Source of the DNA: Pseudovibrio ascidiaceicola
GTDB lineage: Bacteria > Pseudomonadota > Alphaproteobacteria > Rhizobiales > Stappiaceae
DNA: 64,000 bases
NCBI RefSeq assembly: GCF_900114245.1
Contig: NZ_FOSK01000005.1
Location: 310,001-374,000 of the forward strand
Direction of reading: 5' to 3'
A model generated the notes under the pieces. It saw nothing but the letters and a program-made list of their open reading frames with translations, was not told the origin of the DNA and ran no database searches. Shown one piece after another: positions 55,168 through 64,000 of the stretch. Position 1 is the stretch's first letter. Each line of letters opens with the position of its first letter. Both the position numbers and the translations under genes were made by a program.

Positions 55168-56325
55168 ATGGGCAATTTACGCTTGGATTGCGCGACCCGC
55201 GCTGCCAGTGCGCCTGCGCCAATCCATAAATTCTATGGGACTTCTGCCTGGATCCTAGGGGATGCAGAGGTCCAACTTAACAAACTTGCTGAGCTTGAAG
55301 CGGTCAAACAGATCGCGGCATTTCCTGATTTGCATCCCGGCCTGGTCGGTGTCGCAATTCTGTCTGACCGTGTGCATCCGCACATGATCGGTAACGATAT
55401 TGGCTGCGGCATGACCGTGTTCCGCACCTCGCTCAGTGCTCACAAACTAAAGCCGCAGAAACTGGCGGATCGCTTGCGTGCGCTTCAGGATCATTCTGAT
55501 CTGGAAGAAGGGCAGGCGCATCTGCGGGCTGCCGGTTTGCCAGAGGACCTGGCTCCCCATGCCATCGGTACGATTGGCGGTGGCAATCACTTCTGCGAGG
55601 TGCAGGTTCTGGCAGAAACGCCAGATCCGGACCTTGCCGCTAAAGCCGGTATTGCGAAAGGCGACGTACTGCTCTTCGTGCATTCCGGCTCTCGTTCCTT
55701 CGGAGCTGGCATCTTTGATGATTATGCAGCGCTTGGTCCGGAAGGCATGTCAGCTCAGGATGAGCGGGCTCACGACTACCTCAAAATGCACGACCTTGCT
55801 GTGCGATGGGCCAGCTTAAACCGCAAAGTGATTGCAGAGCGAGCAGCTGCGTCGTTGCGCTGCGATGTGGAACTGGTGGTGGACAGCAGCCATAACCTCA
55901 TTGAGAGCTATGGTGATGCGTTCCTTCACCGTAAGGGTGCGGCCAAAGCGGATGTAGATTTGGTGCCGCTAGCAGGCTCCAGAGATGCAAAGAGCTTTTT
56001 GCTGAAACCAACTGGCAACAAACCGGAGGCACTGTCCTCATTGGCGCATGGAGCAGGGCGCAAATACGACCGTGCGTCCATGCATGGGCGTATCGCGAAG
56101 CAGAAGTCCGTTCGCAATGCTTTGGCGCGTACGTCTTACGGCGGGCGCGTTGTGTGTGAGGATAAACAGCTCCTGGTGGAAGAAGCTCCGCAAGCCTACA
56201 AAAACTCAGAGGATGTTTTAAGCCAACTGGTTGAGGCAGAGCTTGCCACATGTGTTGGGGTGATGACGCCTGTTGTTACGTTCAAGACAGCGCGTGGCAC
56301 GGATGAGCGTAAGGGTAAACGATGA
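55168..56325 (+). CDS. rtcB: RNA ligase RtcB paralogue (RtcB2 type)
   Basis: 385 residues, the short RtcB form that accompanies PrfH. Metal and catalytic residues of RtcB are visible: D77 and C80 in [10 protein letters not shown]140/H141 in GGGNHF, H172, H242 in SSHNLIE, and the guanylylated H294 in LAHGAGRKY. The enzyme joins RNA 2',3'-cyclic-phosphate or 3'-phosphate ends to 5'-OH ends using GTP and Mn2+. Its stop overlaps the prfH start by four bases. In E. coli strains this pair repairs 16S rRNA cut in the decoding centre, as by colicin E3, so it is an RNA-damage repair system. Confidence 0.9.
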   Translation: MGNLRLDCATRAASAPAPIHKFYGTSAWILGDAEVQLNKLAELEAVKQIAAFPDLHPGLVGVAILSDRVHPHMIGNDIGCGMTVFRTSLSAHKLKPQKLADRLRALQDHSDLEEGQAHLRAAGLPEDLAPHAIGTIGGGNHFCEVQVLAETPDPDLAAKAGIAKGDVLLFVHSGSRSFGAGIFDDYAALGPEGMSAQDERAHDYLKMHDLAVRWASLNRKVIAERAAASLRCDVELVVDSSHNLIESYGDAFLHRKGAAKADVDLVPLAGSRDAKSFLLKPTGNKPEALSSLAHGAGRKYDRASMHGRIAKQKSVRNALARTSYGGRVVCEDKQLLVEEAPQAYKNSEDVLSQLVEAELATCVGVMTPVVTFKTARGTDERKGKR

Positions 56326-56960
56326 CACAGAACGCATCTTTGCGCTTGCTGGTGACATCTGGAGACGGGCCTGCGGAATGCAGGCTCGCGCTCCGCCATA
56401 CCCTCAGCACCATGGAAAAAGCAGCCCAAAAGCTCGGACTCTCAATCGTGTGTGATCCTGAACAGTACGGGCCGTCTGTTGATGTAGCGTCTGTTGAGGT
56501 CACACTCTCAGGCAGCGGTAAGGAGGCTTTTGCCAGATCATGGTATGGCACCATCAAGTGGACATGCCAGAGTCCGTTTCGCCCCAACCACAAACGGCAG
56601 AACTGGTTCATTGGCGTGTTTGAGTTGCCGTCCCTGACGGAGGACCGCGGAGAGCTGAAACTGGAAGAGCTTCGGTTTGAGACTTTGCGCGTTGGTGGCC
56701 CGGGTGGCCAACACCAGAACAAGACTGAAAGCGCGGTGCGTGTGACCCACGTGCCGACAGGTCTCGCTGTGGTGGCCAGAGATGAGCGCTCGCAACATCG
56801 CAACAAGCAACTCGCTGTGCAGCGCTTAAAGGAGAAACTTGCAGGTCTTTCTGTGACAGAAAAGGACCGCCTGCGGAAAACACAGCGACAGCTTCATCAT
56901 GAACTAGAACGTGGAAATCCTGTGCGCTGCTTTAAAGGTGCACGATTTAAGGAGATTTGA
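56322..56960 (+). CDS. prfH: Peptide chain release factor homologue PrfH
   Basis: 212 residues, much shorter than RF1/RF2 (about 360). The catalytic GGQ is at 128-130 in [18 protein letters not shown], the standard class-I release factor core. The codon-recognition domain is reduced, as known for PrfH, which frees stalled peptides on ribosomes with damaged rRNA rather than at normal stop codons. It is translationally coupled to the rtcB paralogue (ATGA overlap). A strong hairpin follows. Confidence 0.92.
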   Translation: MTQNASLRLLVTSGDGPAECRLALRHTLSTMEKAAQKLGLSIVCDPEQYGPSVDVASVEVTLSGSGKEAFARSWYGTIKWTCQSPFRPNHKRQNWFIGVFELPSLTEDRGELKLEELRFETLRVGGPGGQHQNKTESAVRVTHVPTGLAVVARDERSQHRNKQLAVQRLKEKLAGLSVTEKDRLRKTQRQLHHELERGNPVRCFKGARFKEI

Positions 56961-56967
56961 TGTGAAC

Positions 56968-57005
56968 AGCCACGAAGTGCCTCTTTAAGATGACACTTCG
57001 TGGCT
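56968..57005 (+). terminator. Strong hairpin after prfH
   Basis: A perfect 12-bp stem AGCCACGAAGTG / CACTTCGTGGCT with a 14-base loop starts eight bases after the prfH stop. No T-run follows, so it may act as an RNA-stability element or a weak terminator before the Nudix gene. Confidence 0.65.
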
Positions 57006-57033
57006 CAGATTCGGGTTTAAGAGAGGCTCTTGG

Positions 57034-57444
57034 ATGACTGATATTGTAAATGGGCTGTTGCTGCAGAATAACCGTGTCCTTATGGGGCTTCGGTCCCCGG
57101 CCCGGCGGAATTTCCCGGGCGTTTGGAGTTTCCCCGGTGGTCATGTTGAAGCCGGGGAGGAGCTGGAAGCGGCTCTTTTGCGGGAACTGAAAGAGGAAGT
57201 GGGCATTAAGGCAGAAGCCTTTGCCAAGTTCACTGAGTTCAGAACTCAAGTTAACGATCAGCACGATGCAACCGTCTTTCATCTGTTCACTGTGACCCAA
57301 TGGAAAGGTGACACAAAGAACCTTGGTGATGAGCATACTGAACTGCGGTGGGTGGATTTTCAGGAGGCTATCAGCCTGCGCGACCTTGCATTTCCTGAGT
57401 ATCGCGAGGTCTTTGGCGTGCTAAGAGGACGAGGGGAGCTGTGA
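57034..57444 (+). CDS. Nudix hydrolase
   Basis: 136 residues with a complete Nudix box: GGHVEAGEELEAALLRELKEEVGI fits Gx5Ex7REUxEExGU. The body size and the FPGVWSFPGGH entry resemble MutT/NudG-type pyrophosphohydrolases that act on NTP derivatives. It lies downstream of prfH in the same direction, with the strong hairpin between them, so it may or may not be co-transcribed. A link to RNA repair, for example nucleotide cleanup or a 5'-end function, is only a possibility. Confidence 0.9.
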   Translation: MTDIVNGLLLQNNRVLMGLRSPARRNFPGVWSFPGGHVEAGEELEAALLRELKEEVGIKAEAFAKFTEFRTQVNDQHDATVFHLFTVTQWKGDTKNLGDEHTELRWVDFQEAISLRDLAFPEYREVFGVLRGRGEL

Positions 57445-57459
57445 GACAGCTCCAATAGA

Positions 57460-57696
57460 TTAACTCTGCGTTTTCTGCTGTGTGTCTGCACCGGCAATTT
57501 TGCGGCCCCACTTGATGTTGGACCAAACCATTTCATGCAGAAAGTAGAAGATGAAGCCAAGGGTTGAGCTGACGATGGCAATGCCGCCACCGAGCGTGAC
57601 GGAGCCCGTAAAAATAAATCCGATCAACGTCATAGTGAAAAGTCCCATGACTTGCCAGGTAACTGATTTTGTAAAAATGCGTGATGCAGAGTCCAT
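57460..57696 (-). CDS. DUF2061 small membrane protein
   Basis: 78 residues with two membrane helices. The family pattern RIFTKSVTWQVMGLFTMTLIGFIFTGS and YFLHEMVWSNIKWG (KxxTWRxxxxxxTxxxxxxxTG...HExxWxxxxWG) is complete. Function is unknown; relatives are often linked to sulfate assimilation genes or stand alone. It is convergent with the Nudix gene. Confidence 0.9.
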   Translation of the reverse strand: MDSASRIFTKSVTWQVMGLFTMTLIGFIFTGSVTLGGGIAIVSSTLGFIFYFLHEMVWSNIKWGRKIAGADTQQKTQS

Positions 57697-57810
57697 ATAA
57701 GATGTCCAGGTAAGAATGTAATTCCTCCTCTCGTTGCTACCGGAAAAAATGCGGATTGGACATTTGGTATATTAGCTGCAATAAATTCATTTTGTTGATT
57801 ATAATCTGCA

Positions 57811-58662
57811 ATGGTGAATCTGATGGACAAGCGCGACAGAGCTACTTTGTTTCGAAACCGGTTATTCGAAGCGATGGCAGAGGCCGATGTGACGCGCAGC
57901 CAACTGGCTCGCAATGCCGGTGTTGATCGCTCTACCGTTGGCCAGTTGCTGAACAACGAAAACCCGAGGTTGCCCAACGGCCAGCTGTTGGCTGATCTGG
58001 CAGCTTCGCTCGGTGTGAGTGCGGATTGGCTGTTGGGGCTCACCAACAGGCCGGAGCGCCCGGGGGACATCATTGCCGCTGCGATGGCTTTGAGCCCGGC
58101 AGAGCGATCCTCCGTTGATGAGCAGATCCTCAATTGGCACAAAGAAGCGACTGGGCTGAAGGTACGCCACGTACCAGCCACTCTGCCCGACATTTTAAAA
58201 ACAGATCGTATGTTGGCGTGGGAGTATGCGTCGTTTCGCGGGTTGGATCCTGAAGAGGTGGTAGGGTCAATTAGCGGACAACTGGATTGGTTGCGTTCTC
58301 GTCAGTCTGACTATGAAATCGCCATCCCGCTTCATGAGATACAAGCCTGTGCGCAGGGCATTGGTTATTACGCTTACCTGAATAAGGAAACGCGGGTTGA
58401 GCAGTTGAAGTTCGTGGCAGACACCTGCCGCCAGATGTTCCCACGACTACGCCTGTTCCTGTTTGATGCGCACAAGGTCTTCAGTGCACCGATTACCATC
58501 TTCGGCCCTAATCTGGCGGTGGTGTATGTCGGGCAATGCTATTTGGCATTCCGTGAAGCAGAAAGGGTCAGTTCGCTTACCGACCATTTCGATTGGCTGG
58601 TCCGCGAGGCCTCCGTGGATGCCAGAGATGTGGCAGATTATGTGGAGACACTTCTGCGATAG
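57811..58662 (+). CDS. XRE family regulator with large C-terminal domain
   Basis: 283 residues. The helix-turn-helix is at about 20-55 (VTRSQLARNAGVDRSTVGQLLN). The rest (about 80-283) is a sensor-like domain of unknown fold, with no peptidase S24 pattern, so it is not a phage-type LexA/CI protein. It is divergent from the DUF2061 gene. Its last 25 bases overlap the 3' end of the convergent membrane-protein gene. Ligand unknown. Confidence 0.85.
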   Translation: MVNLMDKRDRATLFRNRLFEAMAEADVTRSQLARNAGVDRSTVGQLLNNENPRLPNGQLLADLAASLGVSADWLLGLTNRPERPGDIIAAAMALSPAERSSVDEQILNWHKEATGLKVRHVPATLPDILKTDRMLAWEYASFRGLDPEEVVGSISGQLDWLRSRQSDYEIAIPLHEIQACAQGIGYYAYLNKETRVEQLKFVADTCRQMFPRLRLFLFDAHKVFSAPITIFGPNLAVVYVGQCYLAFREAERVSSLTDHFDWLVREASVDARDVADYVETLLR

Positions 58663-59087
58663 GATTTTGCTGGCGGTTGGTTGCCGATCTGATCTGCTGC
58701 GACAGGGCGAACTATGTGCAGGGCTCCGCCAATGAGATCAATCGCAGCGAACATCAGCAGGATGGGATGATGTGTCAGAACAAATGCCCAGACCAAGGAT
58801 GCGGCGAAGAAGAACCTTAGAAAGCCCTCATATCTGCCGATGGAAAACGACATGTTGCGCCATCGCCAGACGGCCCAACCTGCACCCAGAACGCCCAGCA
58901 TTTGCCCAAATAACAAGTGAACTGGCAAGAAGGTGGGCCAGGTTTGCCCGCCGAGCACCACATTGAAATAGCATAAGGTTTCAAGGTGAGCGTTATTGAG
59001 GAATGGAACTGCAAAGGGAGCCAATGCCAACACATCATAAATGCAAAAGAGCTTGAAAATACGCCGATAGTTGGTGTGTGATAGCAT
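58638..59087 (-). CDS. Hypothetical membrane protein
   Basis: 149 residues from ATG 59087, which has GGAG six bases upstream. Four membrane segments are visible (about 12-30, 42-66, 88-106 and 112-132). The composition and hydrophobic pattern are protein-like, but I recognise no family. The stop falls inside the end of the convergent regulator gene. Confidence 0.72.
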   Translation of the reverse strand: MLSHTNYRRIFKLFCIYDVLALAPFAVPFLNNAHLETLCYFNVVLGGQTWPTFLPVHLLFGQMLGVLGAGWAVWRWRNMSFSIGRYEGFLRFFFAASLVWAFVLTHHPILLMFAAIDLIGGALHIVRPVAADQIGNQPPAKSYRRSVST

Positions 59088-59228
59088 AGTGAACTCCGCC
59101 TGCACTCTGTGGATTTGAAGAGAATAGAACGCGCATTACAGTGCGTTGAAAGCAGCCTAAAACGAACTGCGCCCATTCTTCCAGTGCTAGAGAAATATAA
59201 ATTAGAAAAATCTAATATTAATTGTGGA

Positions 59229-60641
59229 TTAAGTGACCTCTGTTCTCTTAATGTCATTCTCCCACACTGGCTCCGGCAGATTGTGCTCTTTCAGACAGGA
59301 AAAGATCTTGGCTGTGAACAGCAGGCCGAGACCCAATTCGAATGTGCTGAGTGAGATCCAGATGAGTTGAAGCGCGCCTTCCTCAATGCTCCAGTTGTAA
59401 GCAATCAGATAGGAAGCCGGGACGCTGCCAAACCACATGGTGAGAATGCGGGTTTTGAAGACAAATGTGTTTTGGTGAAAGCTTTGCAGCATGCCGCTGG
59501 CGATAAAGGAAACGGCGAAAGCCACCGCATAATACCAGATGTGCGAGGTGACGGAGATCGACAGCTCGAAGATATCCTGCCCGTAGTTGCCAAGTGAAAA
59601 CAGGGAGGTGATCTCTCGGTCAAAACTTTGCAACAGCACTGTCACGACTGCCACATAGGAAAACGCAACGAACAGGGAAGCACTCGCTATCTTTGGGATG
59701 CGCTCAAACTGATTGCGGCCAATGGCTTGTGATGAAAGGATTGTTGCACCATTGGCAATACCGATCACAGGAATGATGCCGACATAGTTGAGAATGACGT
59801 TGAAGTTGTTGGCCGCCAGTGCGGTGGCTCCCACCATGGAAACGGCCCAGATGATGGCAGTGTTGCCGATCTCGTCCGTGCTGTCATGAGCGCCCAAAGG
59901 AACGCCGCGTTTGAAAAGCGCGAGTACTTCAAAAGCGCGGCGCGATTTGGTGATCAACACCTTCGCCTCATTCAAAGCAGCGTCGCGCAAAGCTTGAGGT
60001 GTCCGAGTGAGGTAAACGACCAATACTGCAAGGGAGCCGAGCACCGTGCCGATAGCCGAGCCCGCCATGCCAAGCTCAGGGAATCCATAGAGCCCGAACA
60101 CCAACACATAAGTCATGGGCATGGACACCAGTTGACCTGCAATACTGGCTTTGAAGATGAGCCGTGTGTTGCCGATAGCACCGAAATAGCAACTCGCTGC
60201 GCCGTCAAGGATCATGATGGACCCAAACAGCATAGCCCAGCTGAGATAGATATTTTCCAGTGCAATGATTTCGCCTGAGCGACCACTGAATTGCGACAGG
60301 TTCATCAGCAAAGGCAGGGTGAGGTTGAGACCCAGCACGCACAAGATAGAAACAGCAAACAGCCTGCCGCCCATCTTGTGTGCCTCTTCTATGCCGCTGC
60401 GGGCGTAAGCTTCAGCGATGACCGATCGGCCAATCTGGGTAACACCGGAGAAGAAGGAGATTGCGGACATGCCCATGAAGACCGCCGGGCCAGAGGCCGT
60501 GAGGGTCTGTTCGGAATAGGCGGCGAGACACAGTCGGTCTACGATCATCATCAGAGTTCTGCCGGACATGGCCAGCATCAAAGGACCTGAAATGCGCAGA
60601 ACCCGCGTCAGTTCATGATGGAACAGCGGAAATCTAAGCAA
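59229..60641 (-). CDS. MATE family efflux transporter
   Basis: 470 residues with about twelve membrane helices in two halves. The MATE pattern shows in the first helix pair (ISGPLMLAMSGRTLMMIVDRLCLAAYS) and in the second half (NGATILSSQAIGRNQFERIPKIA). It exports cationic drugs, siderophores or metabolites against Na+ or H+. The start is a TTG at 60641 with no strong site nearby, so the N-terminus is uncertain by some residues. No regulator is adjacent. Confidence 0.88.
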   Translation of the reverse strand: MLRFPLFHHELTRVLRISGPLMLAMSGRTLMMIVDRLCLAAYSEQTLTASGPAVFMGMSAISFFSGVTQIGRSVIAEAYARSGIEEAHKMGGRLFAVSILCVLGLNLTLPLLMNLSQFSGRSGEIIALENIYLSWAMLFGSIMILDGAASCYFGAIGNTRLIFKASIAGQLVSMPMTYVLVFGLYGFPELGMAGSAIGTVLGSLAVLVVYLTRTPQALRDAALNEAKVLITKSRRAFEVLALFKRGVPLGAHDSTDEIGNTAIIWAVSMVGATALAANNFNVILNYVGIIPVIGIANGATILSSQAIGRNQFERIPKIASASLFVAFSYVAVVTVLLQSFDREITSLFSLGNYGQDIFELSISVTSHIWYYAVAFAVSFIASGMLQSFHQNTFVFKTRILTMWFGSVPASYLIAYNWSIEEGALQLIWISLSTFELGLGLLFTAKIFSCLKEHNLPEPVWENDIKRTEVT

Positions 60642-60800
60642 CTAAGAAATGTACCTTACGGAAATAAAACTAAAAATCGCAATCAGTATATATAGCTCTT
60701 CTTAGTTGTAGATACACTTTTACGCAATGCACATGGCTATACACATGAATGAAAGTATGTGTTGCCGGTCCGCCACAAACGGCATTGTCCGCTACGTTTT

Positions 60801-60831
60801 CAGGCCTCGCTGGCTAATGAAGCGAGGCCTG
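60801..60831. terminator. Hairpin in the gap between the MATE and nitric oxide reductase genes
   Basis: A perfect 11-bp stem CAGGCCTCGCT / AGCGAGGCCTG with a 9-base loop, about 50 bases after the norB stop on the minus strand. On the plus strand a partly T-rich stretch follows. It most likely ends the norB transcript or blocks readthrough. Confidence 0.65.
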
Positions 60832-60882
60832 TTCTTGACGGTTTTATAAGCACTTGCTCAGTGTGAAAGTGCACTTCACACC

Positions 60883-63189
60883 TTAAGCCTTTGCCGCCTG
60901 TTCTTTTTCGTTTACTGGCTGGCCGAAGTAAGCGCGATACATGAACATGACGATGGAAAAGATACCCCAGCTAAAAACAATATCTCCAGGCACACGTGCC
61001 CACACCAATGCAGTCATAACTGGTCCGTGGATCGTTTCTGGTGCACGGGCAAGCCAATAACTCTCAGTAAAGCTGATGTAAGCTTGATAAATTCCCTGCG
61101 GAATCAGCGAGAGTCCGAGCATCATGGCAAGGCCGATATTGAGCCCCCAGAATGCTTGTTGCAGCCACTTGTCACTCCAGCGATTGTCTGGAATGAGCGA
61201 GCGCAGGCAGAACAGCATGAGGCCGATTCCAAGCAGCCCGTACACACCAAACATGGCGGCGTGACCGTGGGCCGGTGTGGAGTTGAGCCCTTGCATGTAA
61301 TAGAGCGCCAGCGGCGGGTTGATAAAGAAGCCGAGCAGACCCGCACCAACCAGATTCCAGAACAGAACCGAGGCGAAGAAGTTGAGCGGCCATTTATAAT
61401 GGTTGATCCATTGAGTGTTCTGTTCCAGCTTATGGGTCTGATAAGCCTCAAAGCCGATGACCAGCAGAGGAACAACTTCCAGCGCCGAGAACACAGCCCC
61501 AAGCGCCAACACGCCAATAGGTGTGCCGCTCCAGTACAGGTGGTGGAATGTGCCCAGCACGCCGCCTGACATGAAGATGATGGTGGCGAAGATGACGGCG
61601 ACAGCTGCCGTGGAGCTGCGCAACAGCTTGAGGTTCACGAATATGAGCGCAATGATGGCTGTTGCGAACACCTCGAAGACACCCTCAACCCACAAATGCA
61701 CGACCCACCAACGCCAGTATTCCATGACGCTGATATGCGTGTTTTGGCCCCAGAACAGGCCTGCGCCATAGAGCAAGCCGATGGCTGTGGCTGACAAAAG
61801 CGTCAAGGCGATGAGGCTCCGGTTATGCCCACCCTTGAGGGCTGGGTAAAGCGCGCGCAGGACGAGCACCAACCAGAGCAGAAGGCCGATGAATAGGAAG
61901 ATCTGCCAGAAACGGCCCAAATCAACATACTCATAGCCCTGATGGCCGAACCAGAAGTTCATGGTGCGGGAGAAGAACTGATTGACCCCGAGCCATTCGC
62001 CGGCAAAGGAGCCCACCACGATAATGATGAGGCAGATCCAGAGGAAGTTAACACCCAGGGTTTGATAGGCTGGATCCTTGCCAGAAAGCAGTGGCGCCAT
62101 GAACAGGCCAGTGCCCAGCCATGCAGTTGCGATCCAGAAGACTGCGAGTTGAGTATGCCAAGTGCGTGAAATGGAGTAAGGGATAAATTCTGCCAGCGGG
62201 ATGCCGTAAAGATCCTGACCTTCAACAGCGTAGTGAGCGGTGAGAATCCCCAGTGCCACCTGCGCAACCATCAGACCCACAACCACCCAGAAGTATTTGG
62301 CTGTTGCCCGCATGGATGAGGTTAGTTTTACATTCGCCAACGGATTTTTTGATGCAGCACCGCCTTCCGGCACAATGCGCTCGCGCCATAAATCATACTG
62401 GCGCACGTAGTAAAAGCAGAGTGCGCCCGCACAGCCAAGCAGCAGGAGGATACTGACAATGGTCCAGATGAAGGCTGCTCCGCTTGGCTGATTGCCAACC
62501 AATGGTTCATGCGGCCAGTTGCTGGTGTAGGAGATTGTATCATCTGGCCGGTTGGTGACAGAGCTCCAGGAGGTCCAGAAGAAGAATGCAGAGAGTTTTT
62601 GGGCTTGGTCGGGAGTGATCAGGATGTTGGGCGGGAAGGCATAATCGTCCCGTAGGTTTTGCCCGTCAATGTTATCGTAGGACGAGAATAGCTTAGTGAA
62701 ATGATCTTCCACCTGCCTGACTGCGACTGCCCGATCATCTGAAATTGTGATGGTCTCATTGGCTGGATTATAGCGATTGCGCCGCATTTCCTCTTCAACG
62801 AGGACTTGAAGGAAAGCGCGTTGTTCATCACTTGGCGGTGTGTACCCGGAACCAACCCGGGCGCGGTGATAAACATCCAGAAGAGCCAGTGCTTCGCGGT
62901 GCAGCCAGTCTGTAGACCAGTCCGGTGCAACATAGCTGCCATGCCCCCAAACGCTGCCTTGCTGCATGCCCCCCAGAGACTGCCAGACATTCTGACCTTC
63001 TTCGATATCATCTTTCGTGTAGATAATATCGCCATTATCCGAGACCACCATCTCCGGGATCGGTGGTTTTAAGCGATAAATTTCAGCGCCGAAGAAGAGC
63101 AAAACGCCAAAGGCGAGGACCATGCCAACGCCGAGGAGTATCCAAAGCCGTTTGAGTGAAAAGGTTACATCATAGTCCTTGTCAAACAT
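60883..63189 (-). CDS. norB: Quinol-dependent nitric oxide reductase (qNOR)
   Basis: 768 residues. It reduces 2 NO to N2O using quinol. The N-terminal 200 residues hold a first membrane helix and a periplasmic cytochrome-c-like domain that lacks any CxxCH heme site, the mark of qNOR. The catalytic heme-copper-oxidase-like part follows with HH in GTFHHLYWSGTP and H/E in VVHLWVEGVFEVF, the ligands of heme b3 and FeB. A good AGGAG site precedes the ATG. No norC, norD or norQ is needed or seen. It detoxifies NO or supports denitrification. Confidence 0.95.
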   Translation of the reverse strand: MFDKDYDVTFSLKRLWILLGVGMVLAFGVLLFFGAEIYRLKPPIPEMVVSDNGDIIYTKDDIEEGQNVWQSLGGMQQGSVWGHGSYVAPDWSTDWLHREALALLDVYHRARVGSGYTPPSDEQRAFLQVLVEEEMRRNRYNPANETITISDDRAVAVRQVEDHFTKLFSSYDNIDGQNLRDDYAFPPNILITPDQAQKLSAFFFWTSWSSVTNRPDDTISYTSNWPHEPLVGNQPSGAAFIWTIVSILLLLGCAGALCFYYVRQYDLWRERIVPEGGAASKNPLANVKLTSSMRATAKYFWVVVGLMVAQVALGILTAHYAVEGQDLYGIPLAEFIPYSISRTWHTQLAVFWIATAWLGTGLFMAPLLSGKDPAYQTLGVNFLWICLIIIVVGSFAGEWLGVNQFFSRTMNFWFGHQGYEYVDLGRFWQIFLFIGLLLWLVLVLRALYPALKGGHNRSLIALTLLSATAIGLLYGAGLFWGQNTHISVMEYWRWWVVHLWVEGVFEVFATAIIALIFVNLKLLRSSTAAVAVIFATIIFMSGGVLGTFHHLYWSGTPIGVLALGAVFSALEVVPLLVIGFEAYQTHKLEQNTQWINHYKWPLNFFASVLFWNLVGAGLLGFFINPPLALYYMQGLNSTPAHGHAAMFGVYGLLGIGLMLFCLRSLIPDNRWSDKWLQQAFWGLNIGLAMMLGLSLIPQGIYQAYISFTESYWLARAPETIHGPVMTALVWARVPGDIVFSWGIFSIVMFMYRAYFGQPVNEKEQAAKA

Positions 63190-63233
63190 GCTTGCTGCTC
63201 CTGACCTCGAGGGGAAACACTGGCTTGCGTTTC

Positions 63234-63256
63234 AAATCAGAGTATCAATCTGATTT
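63234..63256. promoter_or_regulatory. Inverted repeat upstream of the nitric oxide reductase gene
   Basis: AAATCAGA and TCTGATTT, exact reverse complements, are separated by 7 bases and lie 45 bases before the start of norB. The position suits an operator for an NO-responsive regulator. The sequence does not match the FNR/NnrR box (TTGAT-N4-ATCAA), so the regulator is not identified. Confidence 0.5.
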
Positions 63257-63289
63257 CGGCCGTGCCTCCCTCAAAGTTAGGAGAGGCGC

Positions 63290-64000
63290 TCAAGTGCCCA
63301 CGGGTACAATACCAACTGGGTTTTTCTGTGGCTCGTTGGTGAGCCTGCTACGCAGCAGCTCGCCTTCCCCTTCAACAATCGGGTAGGCTACTGTGGTCAA
63401 AAGCGCGTTCAAATACTTTAGATCACTGATGGTTTCCAGATGAATGGAACTTGTTGTCCGACTGGACTGGCGGTTCTGGCTCAGGCGGCGCAGGTGCGCG
63501 TCACGGCTCTTGTATTCCAATTCACGGACCAGAACCTTACGAGCAACCAGATCCCGTGCAAGTTCGGCATCGCGGGTGATGAGCACGCGCAGGGAGAGTT
63601 GCAGGTTTTGCAATACAGCGGCGTGGAGGTCTTTGATTTCCTTCCAGCCTTCCTGTGAGAACTCCTTATTGAGACCGGACTTTTTCTCTGCCAATACGAG
63701 CAGGTTGCGCTGAACGACGTCGCCCATTTGCTCCAAACAGACGCAGTAGTTCATCAGTTCCGTATACTTCTGGTAATCCTCGTCGCTCATGGACTTAGTG
63801 GTTACATCCGTCAGATACTCTTTGATGGAGCGATGCAGATCGTCGATCTCGTCATCCATCTTCATCAGCCGTCTGGCCGTGTTCGCATCGTCGCCGCGGA
63901 ACACCACCATCACCCCGCGCAGCATGGCTTCTACCTTTTCGCTCATATGCAGCATTTCGCGGGTAGCGGCGTTAAAGGCGAGGTCAGGGGTTTCCAGTAG
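63290..64000 (-). CDS. Na/Pi cotransporter family protein, C-terminal PhoU-like part (cut by window end)
   Basis: About 237 residues are visible, and the frame stays open to the window edge (the last codons read LLETPDLAFNAATRE), so the membrane part lies outside. The visible part is a helical PhoU-like domain (REMLHMSEKVEAMLRG, MDDEIDDLHRSIKEYL, CLEQMGDVVQRNL, DAHLRRL). This C-terminal domain is standard in NptA/YjbB-type phosphate exporters and cotransporters and probably regulates them. An ATG at 63955 is internal, not the start. It lies upstream of norB on the same strand. Confidence 0.85.
   Translation of the reverse strand, partial: LLETPDLAFNAATREMLHMSEKVEAMLRGVMVVFRGDDANTARRLMKMDDEIDDLHRSIKEYLTDVTTKSMSDEDYQKYTELMNYCVCLEQMGDVVQRNLLVLAEKKSGLNKEFSQEGWKEIKDLHAAVLQNLQLSLRVLITRDAELARDLVARKVLVRELEYKSRDAHLRRLSQNRQSSRTTSSIHLETISDLKYLNALLTTVAYPIVEGEGELLRSRLTNEPQKNPVGIVPVGT

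Noticed and set aside
1-64000. CRISPR arrays, tRNA or rRNA genes, insertion sequences
   Set aside because: No regularly spaced repeats with spacers, no transposase-like proteins with terminal repeats, and no recognisable RNA gene sequences were seen.

Overview
The window (about 50% GC, gene-dense, short intergenic gaps) looks like a chromosomal segment of a free-living or host-associated alphaproteobacterium. Pseudovibrio or a relative in the Stappiaceae/Rhodobacteraceae is my best guess, from the rkp-type polyketide/capsule genes, several sugar ABC importers with LacI regulators and a quinol NO reductase. This is inference; no database was used. I saw no rRNA, tRNA, CRISPR array, insertion sequence or prophage.

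Layout. 1-6912: a family-5 (oligopeptide/oligosaccharide type) ABC importer (tail of the binding protein, two permeases, a fused double ATPase), a LacI regulator and an unusual two-part protein ending in a HAD domain. 7019-14934: mostly single genes (Tat-exported flavin amine oxidase, two GNAT acetyltransferases, ADP-ribosylglycohydrolase-like protein, MOSC protein, cytochrome P450, DUF2798 protein, EamA exporter). 14959-32490: the central feature, a group-2-type capsule export locus (formyltransferase-like protein, two tandem KpsS-like proteins, KpsT, KpsM, KpsE and KpsD homologues) next to an SDR, an alpha-oxoamine synthase and a 2526-residue reducing type I PKS. The last three match the Sinorhizobium meliloti rkpH-rkpG-rkpA set. 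Together they suggest a dedicated long-chain amino-ketone or amino-alcohol lipid made for the capsule.

32795-36400: a self-inhibited Fic protein whose start region carries six helically phased direct repeats, then homogentisate dioxygenase and about 1 kb of nearly gene-free DNA. 36808-44965: a tightly overlapped carbohydrate operon (binding protein, two permeases, glycosidase-like enzyme, LacI regulator, EEP-family phosphatase/nuclease, MalK/UgpC-type ATPase) closed by a strong terminator shared with a convergent alpha-ketoglutarate semialdehyde dehydrogenase-like gene. 46759-48373: a type III PKS overlapping an ICMT-like methyltransferase. 48504-54880: YgjV-like protein, GNAT, NCS1 permease, small secreted protein, a divergent MarR/FSP1-like oxidoreductase pair and an epimerase.

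55168-56960: the RNA ligase RtcB paralogue with release factor PrfH, a known ribosome/RNA repair pair. 57034-64000: Nudix hydrolase, DUF2061 protein, XRE regulator, membrane protein, MATE exporter, quinol NO reductase and the C-terminal part of a Na/Pi cotransporter with a PhoU-like domain, cut by the window end.
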